From positions 2,872,001 through 2,936,000 of the forward strand of contig NZ_CP010945.1 in NCBI RefSeq assembly GCF_000293885.2: 64,000 bases of DNA. Direction: 5' to 3'. This document shows, in pieces, positions 9,592 through 18,431 of this stretch (position 1 is the first letter of the stretch; every line of letters begins with the position of its first letter). The notes under the pieces were generated by a model. It was given only the letters and a program-made list of their open reading frames with translations, did not search any database and was not told where the DNA came from. Source of the DNA: Pseudomonas fluorescens NCIMB 11764. Lineage in GTDB: Bacteria > Pseudomonadota > Gammaproteobacteria > Pseudomonadales > Pseudomonadaceae. The position numbers were made by a program, and so were the translations under genes.

Positions 9592-10014
9592 TTAAACCCT
9601 GCGGCCATTCTCATCAATGACGACTTGTCCGTCTTCTTTGACGAAGCTGCCGCGCTGCTCTTGCGGCAGAAGGTCGAGGACTGCCTCTGAAGGACGACAC
9701 AAGCGTGTACCCAAAGGCGTCACGACGATGGGGCGATTGATCAGGATAGGGTGAGCCATCATGGCATCGATGAGCTGTTCGTTCGTCAGCGATGCATCGC
9801 CCAATCCCAGCTCTTCGTACGGAGTGCCTTTGATACGCAAAAGAGTGCGCACCTCAATACCCATATCCTTGATCACCCTGACAAGCGTGGTGCGGTCAGG
9901 TGGGGTCTGTAGGTACTCGATAACAGTCGGCTCTTCTCCGCTGTTGCGGATCAGCTCCAAGGTGTTGCGAGAGGTGCCACATTGCGGGTTGTGATAGATC
10001 GTGATCTGGCTCAT
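9592..10014 (-). CDS. arsC: Arsenate reductase, glutaredoxin-coupled type
   Basis: The 140-residue enzyme reduces arsenate to arsenite using glutathione and glutaredoxin. The active site is in IYHNPQCGTSRNTLELIRN, the ArsC/Spx family signature, and the C-terminal NRPIVVTPLGTRLCRPSE carries the conserved arginines. I chose ATG 10014 because GAGGAAACTGT precedes it. This is one of three arsenate reductases in the cluster, and the only one of this family. It lies 20 bases after arsH in the minus-strand operon. Confidence 0.93.
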   Translation of the reverse strand: MSQITIYHNPQCGTSRNTLELIRNSGEEPTVIEYLQTPPDRTTLVRVIKDMGIEVRTLLRIKGTPYEELGLGDASLTNEQLIDAMMAHPILINRPIVVTPLGTRLCRPSEAVLDLLPQEQRGSFVKEDGQVVIDENGRRV

Positions 10015-10034
10015 ACAGTTTCCTCGCACTGACG

Positions 10035-10748
10035 TTAGATGGAGCGCTGGTTGACGCGCTTGGAAAGCTCTTCGGCGGACTCTTTGCGCTCGGAGTACCG
10101 ATCAACCAAATAATCCTGGCGATCCCGCAACAGCAGCGTGAACTTCATCAGCTCTTCCATCACGTCCACCAGTCGGTCGTAGTACGAGGACGGTTTCATA
10201 CGGCCTGCCTCGTCGAACTCGGTGAACGCCTTGGCCACCGAAGATTGATTTGGAATGGTGAACATGCGCATCCACCGCCCCAATACCCGTAGTTGGTTGA
10301 CCACGTTGAAAGATTGCGAGCCGCCACAGACCTGCATTACTGCAAGGGTCTTTCCTTGCGTAGGTCGAACAGCACCAATCGCAAGCGGAACCCAGTCGAT
10401 CTGGGCCTTGAAAACTGCGCTCATGGAGCCGTGCCGTTCAGGCGAACACCACACCTGTCCTTCAGACCATTGCATGAGTTCGCGCAATTCCGCGACTTTG
10501 GGATGCGTATCCGGAGCATCGTCCGGCAGCGGCAAACCCGAGGGGTCGAAGATTTTGGTTTCGGCGCCAAACTCCTCCAGCAAGCGGGCTGCTTCCTGAG
10601 TCACCAACCGGCTGAAAGAGCGCTCTCGCGTCGATCCATACAGAAGCAAGATTCGAGGTTTATGGAGTGACGGTGTACGCGGCTCCAGTTGCTCCAACGA
10701 CGGAATGTCGATCAGGTCGGCGTGTACGTTCGGCAATGTGTCTTGCAT
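10035..10748 (-). CDS. arsH: ArsH NADPH-dependent FMN oxidoreductase
   Basis: The 237-residue flavodoxin-like enzyme carries [15 protein letters not shown], the FMN phosphate-binding segment of ArsH, and [18 protein letters not shown]. ArsH oxidises toxic trivalent methyl- and aromatic arsenicals to less toxic pentavalent forms, using NADPH. GTAGGAGTTTAC precedes the ATG. It sits between the two arsC genes in the ars operon. Length and motifs match full-size ArsH. Confidence 0.94.
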   Translation of the reverse strand: MQDTLPNVHADLIDIPSLEQLEPRTPSLHKPRILLLYGSTRERSFSRLVTQEAARLLEEFGAETKIFDPSGLPLPDDAPDTHPKVAELRELMQWSEGQVWCSPERHGSMSAVFKAQIDWVPLAIGAVRPTQGKTLAVMQVCGGSQSFNVVNQLRVLGRWMRMFTIPNQSSVAKAFTEFDEAGRMKPSSYYDRLVDVMEELMKFTLLLRDRQDYLVDRYSERKESAEELSKRVNQRSI

Positions 10749-10795
10749 GTAAACTCCTACGGCGGCGCCAGGTTGGGCACCGCCTCGGTTGATCT

Positions 10796-11266
10796 TTAAA
10801 GCGAACCGATGCGATTCAGTTCAGCTTTCAACTGTTCAGCGCTGATGGTCTTCAGTGGCAGCGCAAGAAATGCGCTCACGCGCTCGTGAATTTTGGCGAG
10901 TGTGGTTTCGAACGCTGCAGTGATCTCGGCTTCCGACCCGCTAGCGTCAGACGGGTCGGCCAGACCCCAATGCGCCTTCAAAGCTGGCCCAAAGAAGATT
11001 GGGCATGCCTCACCCGCTGCCCGGTCACAGACAGTGATCACGATGTCTGGAGGCGAGCCTTCAAAAGCATCCGAAGCCTTGCTGCTCAAGCCCGCAGTGG
11101 AGATACCCGCCGCCTCCAGCGTTTGCAATGCCCGTTGATTCACTCGGCCACTGGGAAAGCTTCCTGAGCTGACGGCTTCTACACCCTCGGGCGCCAAGTG
11201 GTTGAAAAGCGCCTCGGACAGAATGCTGCGGCAGCTGTTGTGGGTGCACATGAACAAGACTTTCAT
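10796..11266 (-). CDS. arsC: Arsenate reductase, LMW phosphatase type
   Basis: The 156-residue protein begins [20 protein letters not shown], with the CX5R loop CTHNSCRS of arsenate reductases derived from low-molecular-weight tyrosine phosphatases, and has the later cysteine in [12 protein letters not shown] used for disulfide relay to thioredoxin. It converts arsenate to arsenite for export by ArsB, whose gene is 16 bases upstream. AAGGAATCG precedes the ATG. Confidence 0.92.
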   Translation of the reverse strand: MKVLFMCTHNSCRSILSEALFNHLAPEGVEAVSSGSFPSGRVNQRALQTLEAAGISTAGLSSKASDAFEGSPPDIVITVCDRAAGEACPIFFGPALKAHWGLADPSDASGSEAEITAAFETTLAKIHERVSAFLALPLKTISAEQLKAELNRIGSL

Positions 11267-11282
11267 CAGACGATTCCTTGAT

Positions 11283-12566
11283 TCAGAAACTGAGGCGCAG
11301 TGCCAGGGCGGACAAGGTGGCGACGAGGATGGGCACGGTCAGCACGATCCCGGTCTTGAAGTAATAACCCCAACTGATCGTTATGTTTTTCCGGGCCAGC
11401 ACGTGCAGCCACAACAGAGTTGCCAAGCTCCCAATTGGGGTGATCTTCGGGCCCAGGTCGCAGCCGATGATGTTGGCGTAAATCATCGCTTGCTGGACTA
11501 CACCATCGACTTCGGCGGCATGAATGGATAAGGCGCCTACCAGAACGGTGGGCATGTTGTTCATGATCGAAGACAGCAACGCTGTTAGCAGCCCTGTACC
11601 CAGGGACGCGCCCCAAACACCATAACCGGCGAACACGTTCAGGATCTGCGCGATGTGGTCGGTCAGGCCGGCGTTCTTCAGGCCATAAACAACTAGGTAC
11701 ATACCCAAAGAAAAAATCACCACCTGCCATGGCGCCTCTTTGAGTACCTTGCTTGTGTTGATGGCGTGACCACGAGCCGCGATGACATAGAGAATGAATG
11801 CACAGACCGCTGCAATGGCGCTGATTGGCACCCCCAATGGCTCAATGACGAAGAAGCCGACCAGCAGTAGTGCCAGCACCCACCAACCGGCTACAAAAGT
11901 GGCCCGGTCGTGGATTGCCTCGTCCGGATTATCCAGTTGGTTGAGGTCATAGGTCTTTGGTAAATCTTTGCGGAAAAACCACAGCAGCATGGCTAACGTC
12001 GCCGCCACGCTGACGATGTTTACCGGCACCATGATCGAAGCATATTCGTTGAAGCCGATATCGAAGTAGTCGGCAGAAACGATGTTGACCAGGTTGGAAA
12101 CCACCAGCGGTAAGCTCGCCGTATCGGCGATAAAACCGGCTGCCATAACGAATGCCAACGTAGCAGCAGGAGAAAAACGCAACGCCAGCAACATCGCGAT
12201 CACAATGGGTGTGAGGATCAATGCTGCTCCGTCATTGGCGAACAGAGCCGACACCGCTGCGCCCAGCAGGACGATAAATGCGAACAGCTTGCGGGTGCTC
12301 CCGCCCCCCCATCGGGCCACATGCAGCGCAGCCCATTTGAAAAAGCCTGCCTCATCAAGCAACAGACTAATAATAATGACCGCGATGAACGTTCCGGTAG
12401 CGTTCCAGACTATGCGCCAAACCTCTGGTATGTCGGCAAGGGTAACGACACCTGCCAGCAACGCCACGATGGCACCGAACATCGCACTCCAGCCCACCCC
12501 AAGCCCCTTGGGCTGCCAGATGACAAGGACGATGGTGGCGATAAAGATCAATACGGCAATCAGCAT
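11283..12566 (-). CDS. arsB: ArsB arsenite efflux transporter
   Basis: This 427-residue inner membrane protein with about 12 hydrophobic segments exports arsenite in exchange for protons. It shows the ArsB pattern [30 protein letters not shown] and [16 protein letters not shown], and the end [19 protein letters not shown]. Length matches ArsB (about 430). It lies 24 bases after arsR and 16 before arsC, so it is in the central operon. No arsA or arsD is present, so export is driven by the membrane potential. Confidence 0.94.
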   Translation of the reverse strand: MLIAVLIFIATIVLVIWQPKGLGVGWSAMFGAIVALLAGVVTLADIPEVWRIVWNATGTFIAVIIISLLLDEAGFFKWAALHVARWGGGSTRKLFAFIVLLGAAVSALFANDGAALILTPIVIAMLLALRFSPAATLAFVMAAGFIADTASLPLVVSNLVNIVSADYFDIGFNEYASIMVPVNIVSVAATLAMLLWFFRKDLPKTYDLNQLDNPDEAIHDRATFVAGWWVLALLLVGFFVIEPLGVPISAIAAVCAFILYVIAARGHAINTSKVLKEAPWQVVIFSLGMYLVVYGLKNAGLTDHIAQILNVFAGYGVWGASLGTGLLTALLSSIMNNMPTVLVGALSIHAAEVDGVVQQAMIYANIIGCDLGPKITPIGSLATLLWLHVLARKNITISWGYYFKTGIVLTVPILVATLSALALRLSF

Positions 12567-12590
12567 TTCATTAATCCGGTTGGGCGTGAA

Positions 12591-12947
12591 TCAGCTACAC
12601 ACGGCTTGGTTGATCGGACGGTCGTTCATGCCGCAGAGGCGCTTAGCCTCGGTTTCCAGCCATTGCTGATTGGCGTCTACCACTTCCTTCAAAACTGCAG
12701 TCACCCACGTGGGCAAATCAGGATTCAGTCGGTAGTACACCCATTGGCCTTGGCGACGATCCAACAACAAACCGGCAGAGCGCAGCAGCGCCAAATGACG
12801 AGAAATCTTCGGCTGACTTAGGTCGAGTGCTGCCGTTAGCTCGCAAACACACAGCTCACCTTCACTCACGACAAGCAGCGAAATTTTTGCTCGGGTGTCA
12901 TCCGCCAGGCACTTGAATAAGGTGGTGGGGTTCATGGGTTCTGTCAC
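12591..12947 (-). CDS. arsR: ArsR arsenite-responsive repressor
   Basis: The 118-residue winged-helix repressor has the metal-binding helix ELCVCELTAAL with the CxC pair and the DNA recognition helix SQPKISRHLALLRSAGLL. Arsenite binding should release it from the ars promoter. Its start overlaps the stop of the upstream arsC by 4 bases (12944-12947), so the two are translationally coupled. The operator is probably the CGAATAT cluster at 13393-13431. Confidence 0.93.
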   Translation of the reverse strand: MTEPMNPTTLFKCLADDTRAKISLLVVSEGELCVCELTAALDLSQPKISRHLALLRSAGLLLDRRQGQWVYYRLNPDLPTWVTAVLKEVVDANQQWLETEAKRLCGMNDRPINQAVCS

Positions 12948-13366
12948 AGATCCTCCAGGTGTTTGGTCTTGACCAAAACGAAGAGCTTGATGCGCTCGTG
13001 GATGTCGTGGAGCGTGTGGCGAAATACGCCAGGATCATCGCTGGTTACTGGGTCAGGAAAATCCCAGGCAATGACTTCACCTGCATTGGGCATTGGTAGG
13101 CACTCGCTTGCGGATTTATCACAAAGAGTGATTACGTAATCGAATCGATCAGCTTGAAACTCGCTGAGGGACTTGCTGCGCAGGCCCGTTGCATCGACTC
13201 CAACTGCCTCCAATGCCTGAGTCGTGCGCGGATCAACCTCAGACGGTTCAGATCCTGCGCTGAAGGCCTCGAAGCGCGGGTCGGTGTGCCGCAGCAAAGC
13301 CTCTGCAAGCAGGGAGCGGGCTGAGTTGGCAACGCACACGAAAACCACTTTGATAGCAGGGCTCAT
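12944..13366 (-). CDS. arsC: Second LMW phosphatase-type arsenate reductase
   Basis: The 140-residue protein begins MSPAIKVVFVCVANSARSLL with the loop CVANSARS (CX5R) and has the redox cysteine region ITLCDKSASECLP. It is only distantly similar to the other LMW-type ArsC at 10796-11266. It is the first gene of the minus-strand ars operon, overlapping arsR by 4 bases. I chose ATG 13366; the open frame continues upstream to 13522 but that part overlaps the promoter and the divergent gene. LMW-PTP-like proteins of this kind occur next to arsR in many ars loci. Confidence 0.88.
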   Translation of the reverse strand: MSPAIKVVFVCVANSARSLLAEALLRHTDPRFEAFSAGSEPSEVDPRTTQALEAVGVDATGLRSKSLSEFQADRFDYVITLCDKSASECLPMPNAGEVIAWDFPDPVTSDDPGVFRHTLHDIHERIKLFVLVKTKHLEDL

Positions 13367-13506
13367 GGTGGAACTCGATGCATATGGAAAATCGAATATA
13401 CGATTTAGCGAATATTCGGTAAAGCGAATATGATGTCTGCTGTTTGGCATGTGCCCTAACGTTCCATGCGTGTCGGCATAACGGAGATGAGAGGATGGAG
13501 GGGAAG
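13367..13506. promoter_or_regulatory. Divergent ars promoter and probable ArsR operator
   Basis: The region between the divergent arsC-arsR operon and arsN2 contains three CGAATAT copies: 13393-13399, 13409-13415 (extending to the palindrome CGAATATTCG at 13409-13418) and 13425-13431, spaced 16 bases apart. Such AT-rich repeated half-sites fit an ArsR operator controlling both directions. This assignment is by pattern and position only. Confidence 0.55.
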
Positions 13507-13959
13507 ATGATGATCCAGGCAAAGGAAATAGCCGGAGGACAGTGGCAGCGCTTTCGCGATGCGCTGAAATCTGCTGACCTTCCAGCAGACGATATTGATC
13601 TTCCAGGCCGAACCTTTTTTGAGTTCACACTGGACAGTGAGACGGTCGCATGGGGAGGATTCGAAACGCATGGTACGGACGGGTTGTTGCGTTCTCTGGT
13701 CGTAGTGTCGACATTCAGATCGAAGGGGGTCGGTGTCGCGGTGCTTCGGGTCATTGAAGCGAAAGCCGCCGAGCAGGGAATCGCTCGATTTCATTTGCTG
13801 ACAACAACTGCATCAGGCTTTTTTGAACAGCAGGGCTATGCAGTAAATCAACGAGATTCTGCGCCGCCTCTGATTTCTCAGACGGAGCAGTTCAGGGGGC
13901 TTTGCCCTGGCTCGGCTTGCTACATGTGCAAGGCATTATCTGCGAATGCACGAAAGTAG
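13507..13959 (+). CDS. arsN2: ArsN2-like GNAT acetyltransferase
   Basis: The 150-residue GNAT protein has the acetyl-CoA loop SLVVVSTFRSKGVGVAVLR and the closing FFEQQGYAVNQRDSAPP, RGLCPGSACYMCKAL, typical of ArsN2 proteins found in ars operons. The function of ArsN2 is not established as it is for ArsN1. GGAGGGG at 13497-13503 precedes two adjacent ATGs (13507, 13510). It diverges from the ars operon and probably shares its operator. It is not closely similar to ArsN1 at 5986. Confidence 0.8.
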   Translation: MMIQAKEIAGGQWQRFRDALKSADLPADDIDLPGRTFFEFTLDSETVAWGGFETHGTDGLLRSLVVVSTFRSKGVGVAVLRVIEAKAAEQGIARFHLLTTTASGFFEQQGYAVNQRDSAPPLISQTEQFRGLCPGSACYMCKALSANARK

Positions 13960-14025
13960 CTGATCACCTTTGTGATGGCTTTTAGCCTCGATGCCAGCTA
14001 GATTTAGAGCTTTCTACGATCAAGG

Positions 14026-14400
14026 ATGGATATGAAAAAGCTCATCGCAGTAATGGGGATCTGTGTCGCACTTGGCGGTTGCGCTACGTCCCACTACACC
14101 GCAGGACGAGACTTTCCGTCGGCCAGTGTAGCGAGCATCACCAAAGGCAAAACGACGACTACTGAGTTGAAGTCCCTGTTTGGTGAGCCCTACGCCAAGA
14201 GTGCTGTCAGCGAGACTGACGAAAAGTGGATCTACACCTACACCAATGGCTCAGCTCATGCCCAGAGCTACGTGGTCACCATGAAGGTGACGACTACGGG
14301 CACTCAGAAGACTCTCGACGTCTTGATCCGAAATGACGTGGTCATCAACTACACGTTCAGCGAAGGCCCCGCTCCAGGCAGTACCACTGCGACGAACTAA
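14026..14400 (+). CDS. Small lipoprotein, SmpA/OmlA-like
   Basis: The 124-residue protein has a lipoprotein signal ending in the lipobox LGGC (Cys about residue 19). The rest (ITKGKTTTTELKSLFGEPYA, then DEKWIYTYTNGSAH) resembles the BamE/SmpA fold, in which a small domain binds partners in the outer membrane. It starts at 14026 or, two codons later, 14032. No operon partner is evident; it lies between ars genes and the defence-like genes and may be unrelated to both. Confidence 0.7.
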   Translation: MDMKKLIAVMGICVALGGCATSHYTAGRDFPSASVASITKGKTTTTELKSLFGEPYAKSAVSETDEKWIYTYTNGSAHAQSYVVTMKVTTTGTQKTLDVLIRNDVVINYTFSEGPAPGSTTATN

Positions 14401-14459
14401 GTTCGCCACCTTGCCATTGCGACCCACCGCGCTCAGTACGTTGTTGATGGAGCAAGCTC

Positions 14460-15632
14460 TTGGACAGAACATATGCTTTCGTGGATGAGTCCGGGAATTC
14501 CGATCTTGATACGTCAAAGGGAGGAAGCTCGGGATTCTTCATCGTGTGCTCCATTCTGGTGGCAGAGAAAGATCTGGAAGCGGCTTATGCCCAAGCTGAA
14601 GCACTCCGCACGCAGCATTTTCAAACAGGCGAGATCAAATCTAGCAATCTGAAGCCCAAAGATTCAGATCGCCGTGCCCGAATCCTCAACGAGCTAGCTG
14701 AGCTGCCATTCAAGCTCTATTTCACCGTCGTTGATAAGTCTCGAATTCACAAAGACGGCGGCCTCCGTATCAAGACCTCGTTCATAAAATACGTGAACGG
14801 GTTGCTCTATGAACGTTTGTTCCGTGCATACCCTGACCTCCAGATGATCGTTGACGAGCATGGTGGCCAGGAATTTCAGGAGAGCCTCAAAAGCTACGTT
14901 GCAGAACGATTCGTGGACGACCTATTTGGCGATAAGGATGCGTTCCAGACGATGGCCAGTAAGGACAACGTTTTGGTTCAGGTTGCAGATTTCTTCGCTG
15001 GATCAGTCGCTCAGATCTACGAAGAAAAAGCATCGGAAGAAGCAGTTCTCGCCTACAAAAAGATCCTACGCAGCCTGACTCTTGGAATGCTTGAGTGGCC
15101 ATCCAAGTACCAGTCTCTTCTGCCACCGCCGACGGATGAATCTGGGTATGCTGACTACCAGGTACACCAAGAGGCTCTCCGCCAAGCTGACCGTTTTAGT
15201 GAGCGGGCTGGTGAACACCCTGATGAGGATGAGCGCCTGCAGCTAAGCATCTTGAGGTTCTTGAGATTCCAAAGTGAATTCGTCACCAAAGACTACATGC
15301 CAACCGCAGAAATAGTCGCCCACCTAAAAGATAGCGGTTTCGGAGATATCAACGACCAGAGAATCCGCTCCAGCGGCATCGCCAAGCTTCGCGATTCGAA
15401 CGTGATCATCACAAGCGCTGCCAAGGGCTACAAGATTCCTCAGACACGGGCTGATATCAACGAGTTTCTCGAAAGGGCGGCGGGCATTGTTATTCCTCTA
15501 CTGGAACGGGTCAAAAAGGCTCGAGAGGTGTATCGGCTGAGTAGTCGAGGAGAATATGACATCGTGACGGCAGCCAACCTGGCTGAGCTTGCCAAGCTGC
15601 TCACTGCGCTCGAGGCGTTTGCAGATGACTGA
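14460..15632 (+). CDS. DUF3800 protein with C-terminal winged helix
   Basis: The 390-residue protein begins DRTYAFVDESGNSDLD, the DUF3800 signature (RNase H-like fold, acidic residues), with further acidic positions in QMIVDEHGGQEF and VQVADFFAGSVAQIY. Residues about 250-330 look like a winged-helix domain (AEIVAHLKDSGFGDINDQRI, then AKLRDSNVI). DUF3800 proteins are known as partners of some retrons and in defence loci. The start is TTG at 14460. The end overlaps the next gene by 8 bases (15625-15632). The nuclease role is a family-level inference. Confidence 0.72.
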   Translation: MDRTYAFVDESGNSDLDTSKGGSSGFFIVCSILVAEKDLEAAYAQAEALRTQHFQTGEIKSSNLKPKDSDRRARILNELAELPFKLYFTVVDKSRIHKDGGLRIKTSFIKYVNGLLYERLFRAYPDLQMIVDEHGGQEFQESLKSYVAERFVDDLFGDKDAFQTMASKDNVLVQVADFFAGSVAQIYEEKASEEAVLAYKKILRSLTLGMLEWPSKYQSLLPPPTDESGYADYQVHQEALRQADRFSERAGEHPDEDERLQLSILRFLRFQSEFVTKDYMPTAEIVAHLKDSGFGDINDQRIRSSGIAKLRDSNVIITSAAKGYKIPQTRADINEFLERAAGIVIPLLERVKKAREVYRLSSRGEYDIVTAANLAELAKLLTALEAFADD

Positions 15633-16161
15633 ACTCAGTCATGGCAACGAACCTCAGCAGGCTGCATTGATCCAGGACGAAATCCTAGAGACCTTGAAAG
15701 AAGCCAAGGTGCTTGCGCGTAGATTCTATCGCTTGACCGGCAAGCCGCTGGGCGTGACAGGCGAGGTCGCAGAGTACGAAGCTGCTACTAGACTCGGCCT
15801 GTTACTACATCCTGAAAGGCAGGCAGGTTACGACGCTACAGAGACGCTGGAAGATGGCGTCGCGAGAATCCAGATAAAGGGGCGATGTATCCTGAACCCG
15901 CAAAAGATTACGGGGCGTATGGGTGCAATTGATCTACGACAGCCCTTCGATACTGTGCTACTGGTGCTGCTTGATTCTGAGTTCAACGCATTTGCGATGT
16001 ACGAAGCGACTCGTGCCAAGGTAGAGGTAGCACTGACCTTGCCTGGGTCGAAAGCCAGAAATGAACGGGGAGCGCTGGCGATTAGGCAATTCATGTCGAT
16101 AGCTGCGTTGCGCTGGGCTCGTCATGAGGCCAGCGAATCAGAGAATCTACTTCCCTCCTAG
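15625..16161 (+). CDS. Unidentified protein, possible PD-(D/E)xK nuclease
   Basis: I do not recognise this 178-residue protein with certainty. The segment VTGEVAEYEAATRLGL, then GYDATETLEDGVARIQIKGR, has the order E...D...QxK of PD-(D/E)xK nucleases, with predicted strand context. It overlaps the DUF3800 gene by 8 bases, so the two are translationally coupled and likely act together. I chose ATG 15625 over 15589 because it matches this overlap. A DNA-targeting toxin or nuclease subunit is a reasonable but unproven idea. Confidence 0.6.
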   Translation: MTELSHGNEPQQAALIQDEILETLKEAKVLARRFYRLTGKPLGVTGEVAEYEAATRLGLLLHPERQAGYDATETLEDGVARIQIKGRCILNPQKITGRMGAIDLRQPFDTVLLVLLDSEFNAFAMYEATRAKVEVALTLPGSKARNERGALAIRQFMSIAALRWARHEASESENLLPS

Positions 16162-16479
16162 AGTCGAGCGCTAGTAGTACGTTGCTCTGAGATACATATT
16201 TAATGTCCCCAATAAGGCACATTAACCATCATTTTTGGGCTTAATGGCCCTATTTGGGTACATTACGGTAAGCGGCGGATGCAGCCCACAACGACGATAG
16301 CTCTATTGCAGTTGCGGCCAAATGATCGTCTGATAATTGCAGCAAGCCTCCGTGTGTACCAATCGAGAGCAGGACGTCGCATTGCTTAGTGGATGCGAGA
16401 CCTGAGCGTCATTCGTGCTCAGGTCGCACCTCACCGAACCAAACGACACCAGACCGAAGCATTACTGCAAGGTATGGGA
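16162..16479. other. Intergenic region between convergent genes
   Basis: This 318-base stretch separates the plus-strand DUF3800 pair from the minus-strand OLD gene. It holds the paired inverted sites at 16201-16265. Another near-palindrome, GACCTGAGC and GCTCAGGTC, lies at about 16400-16426 and may terminate one or both genes. No reading frame looks real. Confidence 0.45.
16201..16265. repeat. Two inverted 25-base sites, possible recombination site
   Basis: Site 1 (16201-16225) starts TAATGTCCCC and ends GGCACATTAA. Site 2 (16241-16265), read on the other strand, starts TAATGTACCC and ends GGGCCATTAA. The two agree at about 20 of 25 positions, are inverted to each other with a 15-base spacer, and each is itself partly palindromic (TAATGT and ACATTA in site 1). 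Paired inverted arms around a short core are typical of tyrosine recombinase binding sites. Confidence 0.6.
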
Positions 16480-18249
16480 TTAGATAGCCCGCATCCAATC
16501 TAGGGTGCTTCGGAAAACTGGATACTCTTGATCAATTATCTCCGGTTGCCAGCTCCGGATATTGTCTTCCTGAGCGATTATGGCTGCCTCTCCCTTCTCA
16601 TCAATTCTCAATGCGTCCTCAATGCAGCCCATTGGCCAGACCCAGGTTGCAAAAACTTTCATTGCCTCATGAGCAGTATTAGCGAGCGCTTGGCCGTCTG
16701 CAGTTCTGGCAAAAGCAGCCCAACAGTCAGCTGCTGAGCTACCTCTGGAATTCTGTGGCAGTCCGTTTCCACCGATGAGGAACCCTTGAGTTTGGCCGAC
16801 CACTTGAAGCACAGATCTGACGTTATCCATCTCCTCGCATTCCTTCGGTAGCCATGGCCCCCTAGCGTGAGTGAATGCGAAATCTAAGTCAGCGATCACA
16901 CCGCATTTGATACCCATTGCTGTCAGGACAGAAAAACCTTTGGGAATCGAAGTACAGCTACCGAGAGCAACAAAGCAGATCCGTTCGAGCTCAGGCCTGA
17001 CCCCGTAGAGCTTTTCGTAGATGAGCGGGAGTAGCCTCTGATCGGTTTTGCCCTCGCAGAGAATTACCTTTTCAGCGAAATATATCTCAGCGATGTTTCC
17101 GAGCTCAAAAAGGGTTCGAGATTGGGCTTGTGCCTCTGCCATAGCTTGCGCAACTGCCGCGCCCATCGGAATGCGAACCTCGGAGCTATTCTCCCGAGAT
17201 CTGCGCACTATCACCGTCTCAGGCGCATTATCCCTGCTCACCATCAAGGGCGAATGGGTCGTGAACACGACTTGGTAGCCAGATTTCGAAAGCACATGTA
17301 GTGCTTCCCTAAGGCCTCTGACGCCTTGAGGGTGGAGGAAAATCTCAGGTTCATCGATCAGTAGGAGGCGACGTGCAAGGTCTTGATCGCGTGTTTTACG
17401 GATATCGGCCAAAAGCCGGATTAGGGCCATCTGGATTGCACGCTGCGCACCACTACCTAAGGTGTCGAAACGTCTGGTTTGACCGGATATCTCGTCGGTC
17501 ACGTTCAGATCACCGCTCTTGAAAAACTCCTTAACGTCGATTGACGGTACGTCCAGGTTCAATAGCAAACCAGGGAAGAAGCTTGAGAGGGCATTAGTGG
17601 CGCTGGTATCGAACTCAGTCAGTAGAGGGGATCGGTTCTCACCGTCGGCTCCCAATATATTCCTGACCGCTGTGAGTGCATCCTGTACCTCTTGATGAGC
17701 AGTGAGGATGGGGGCCATGATTTCATCCAGCAGCCCACGAATTGTGCTCCCAGCTTTGCCTTTGCCCAAGTCTTCCTGGACATCGTCCATGGCGCGGATG
17801 TGCAGCGCTTCGGGTAACAATGCCGAAATGGCTTGAGGCAGGCCCGTGGGATAGGAGCGCCATGAAGTAGGGAGACCTTGCTCATCAAGACCAGCATTTT
17901 CCCAGACTTCCGTGGTCGGTTTAGTCGAGCCTGATGCGGAAATCCTTATCCAAAGGTCACCGTTGATGCAGTAGGGGGTAATCGCGGCTTGATGTTTTGC
18001 TTCAGGGATTTGTGCAATCAGCTCTTCTGTAATCCCTGACACGCAGGCGCTGATGATGATTGGCTGACTGGGGTCATTAGAGTCTGTTTTCGCAAATGCC
18101 TTTGGTGCTAAAACCAATCTGATCGCGTCGAGGATGGTGGATTTCCCCGCGTTGTTCTGACCGACCAGTGGGGTGAAATCACCCAGAGGCAAAAACACTT
18201 GCTTACACGAGCGGAAGTTCTTGATGTGTATTTTGCTCAAGGAGTGCAT
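16480..18249 (-). CDS. OLD-family ATPase-TOPRIM endonuclease
   Basis: The 589-residue protein has an SMC-like ATPase domain (Walker A in LVGQNNAGKSTILDAIR, signature-like GSGAQRAIQMALIRLL, Walker B LLIDEPEIFLHPQG) followed by a TOPRIM nuclease domain from about residue 395 (VILCEGKTDQRLLPLIYE, then GVIADLDFAF, the acidic residues that bind metal). OLD nucleases act in phage defence, alone or with partners such as the helicase of Gabija. No UvrD-type gene is adjacent. A gene of unknown function lies upstream on the same strand at 18432-19253. GC content is lower than in the core genes. Confidence 0.88.
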   Translation of the reverse strand: MHSLSKIHIKNFRSCKQVFLPLGDFTPLVGQNNAGKSTILDAIRLVLAPKAFAKTDSNDPSQPIIISACVSGITEELIAQIPEAKHQAAITPYCINGDLWIRISASGSTKPTTEVWENAGLDEQGLPTSWRSYPTGLPQAISALLPEALHIRAMDDVQEDLGKGKAGSTIRGLLDEIMAPILTAHQEVQDALTAVRNILGADGENRSPLLTEFDTSATNALSSFFPGLLLNLDVPSIDVKEFFKSGDLNVTDEISGQTRRFDTLGSGAQRAIQMALIRLLADIRKTRDQDLARRLLLIDEPEIFLHPQGVRGLREALHVLSKSGYQVVFTTHSPLMVSRDNAPETVIVRRSRENSSEVRIPMGAAVAQAMAEAQAQSRTLFELGNIAEIYFAEKVILCEGKTDQRLLPLIYEKLYGVRPELERICFVALGSCTSIPKGFSVLTAMGIKCGVIADLDFAFTHARGPWLPKECEEMDNVRSVLQVVGQTQGFLIGGNGLPQNSRGSSAADCWAAFARTADGQALANTAHEAMKVFATWVWPMGCIEDALRIDEKGEAAIIAQEDNIRSWQPEIIDQEYPVFRSTLDWMRAI

Positions 18250-18395
18250 GGCCGGAATTCCCTATCTACGGTGGGCATGGAGCCTCAGCGTAGCTGGAAA
18301 GTGGCGATGCGCACTGTCCTCCACGAGCACCGTGGTTCTTGTCGACATGCGCAGCTTGTTTTGTAGTGGCTGGATAAGGCAGAGAGCGTTGTGAA

Positions 18396-18419
18396 TGGCC
18401 AGCGTTTGCGCCGGCCATG
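18396..18419. terminator. Hairpin between the 273-residue gene and OLD gene
   Basis: ATGGCC, GCG and their complements CGC, GGCCAT pair around a TTTG loop with one mismatch, between two minus-strand genes. There is no T-tract, so it may be an attenuator or processing signal. Confidence 0.35.
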
Positions 18420-18431
18420 ACCTGGTCAACC

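Noticed and set aside
16480..18249. Gabija system
   Set aside because: The OLD-type protein resembles GajA in layout, but no UvrD-like helicase (GajB) is next to it.
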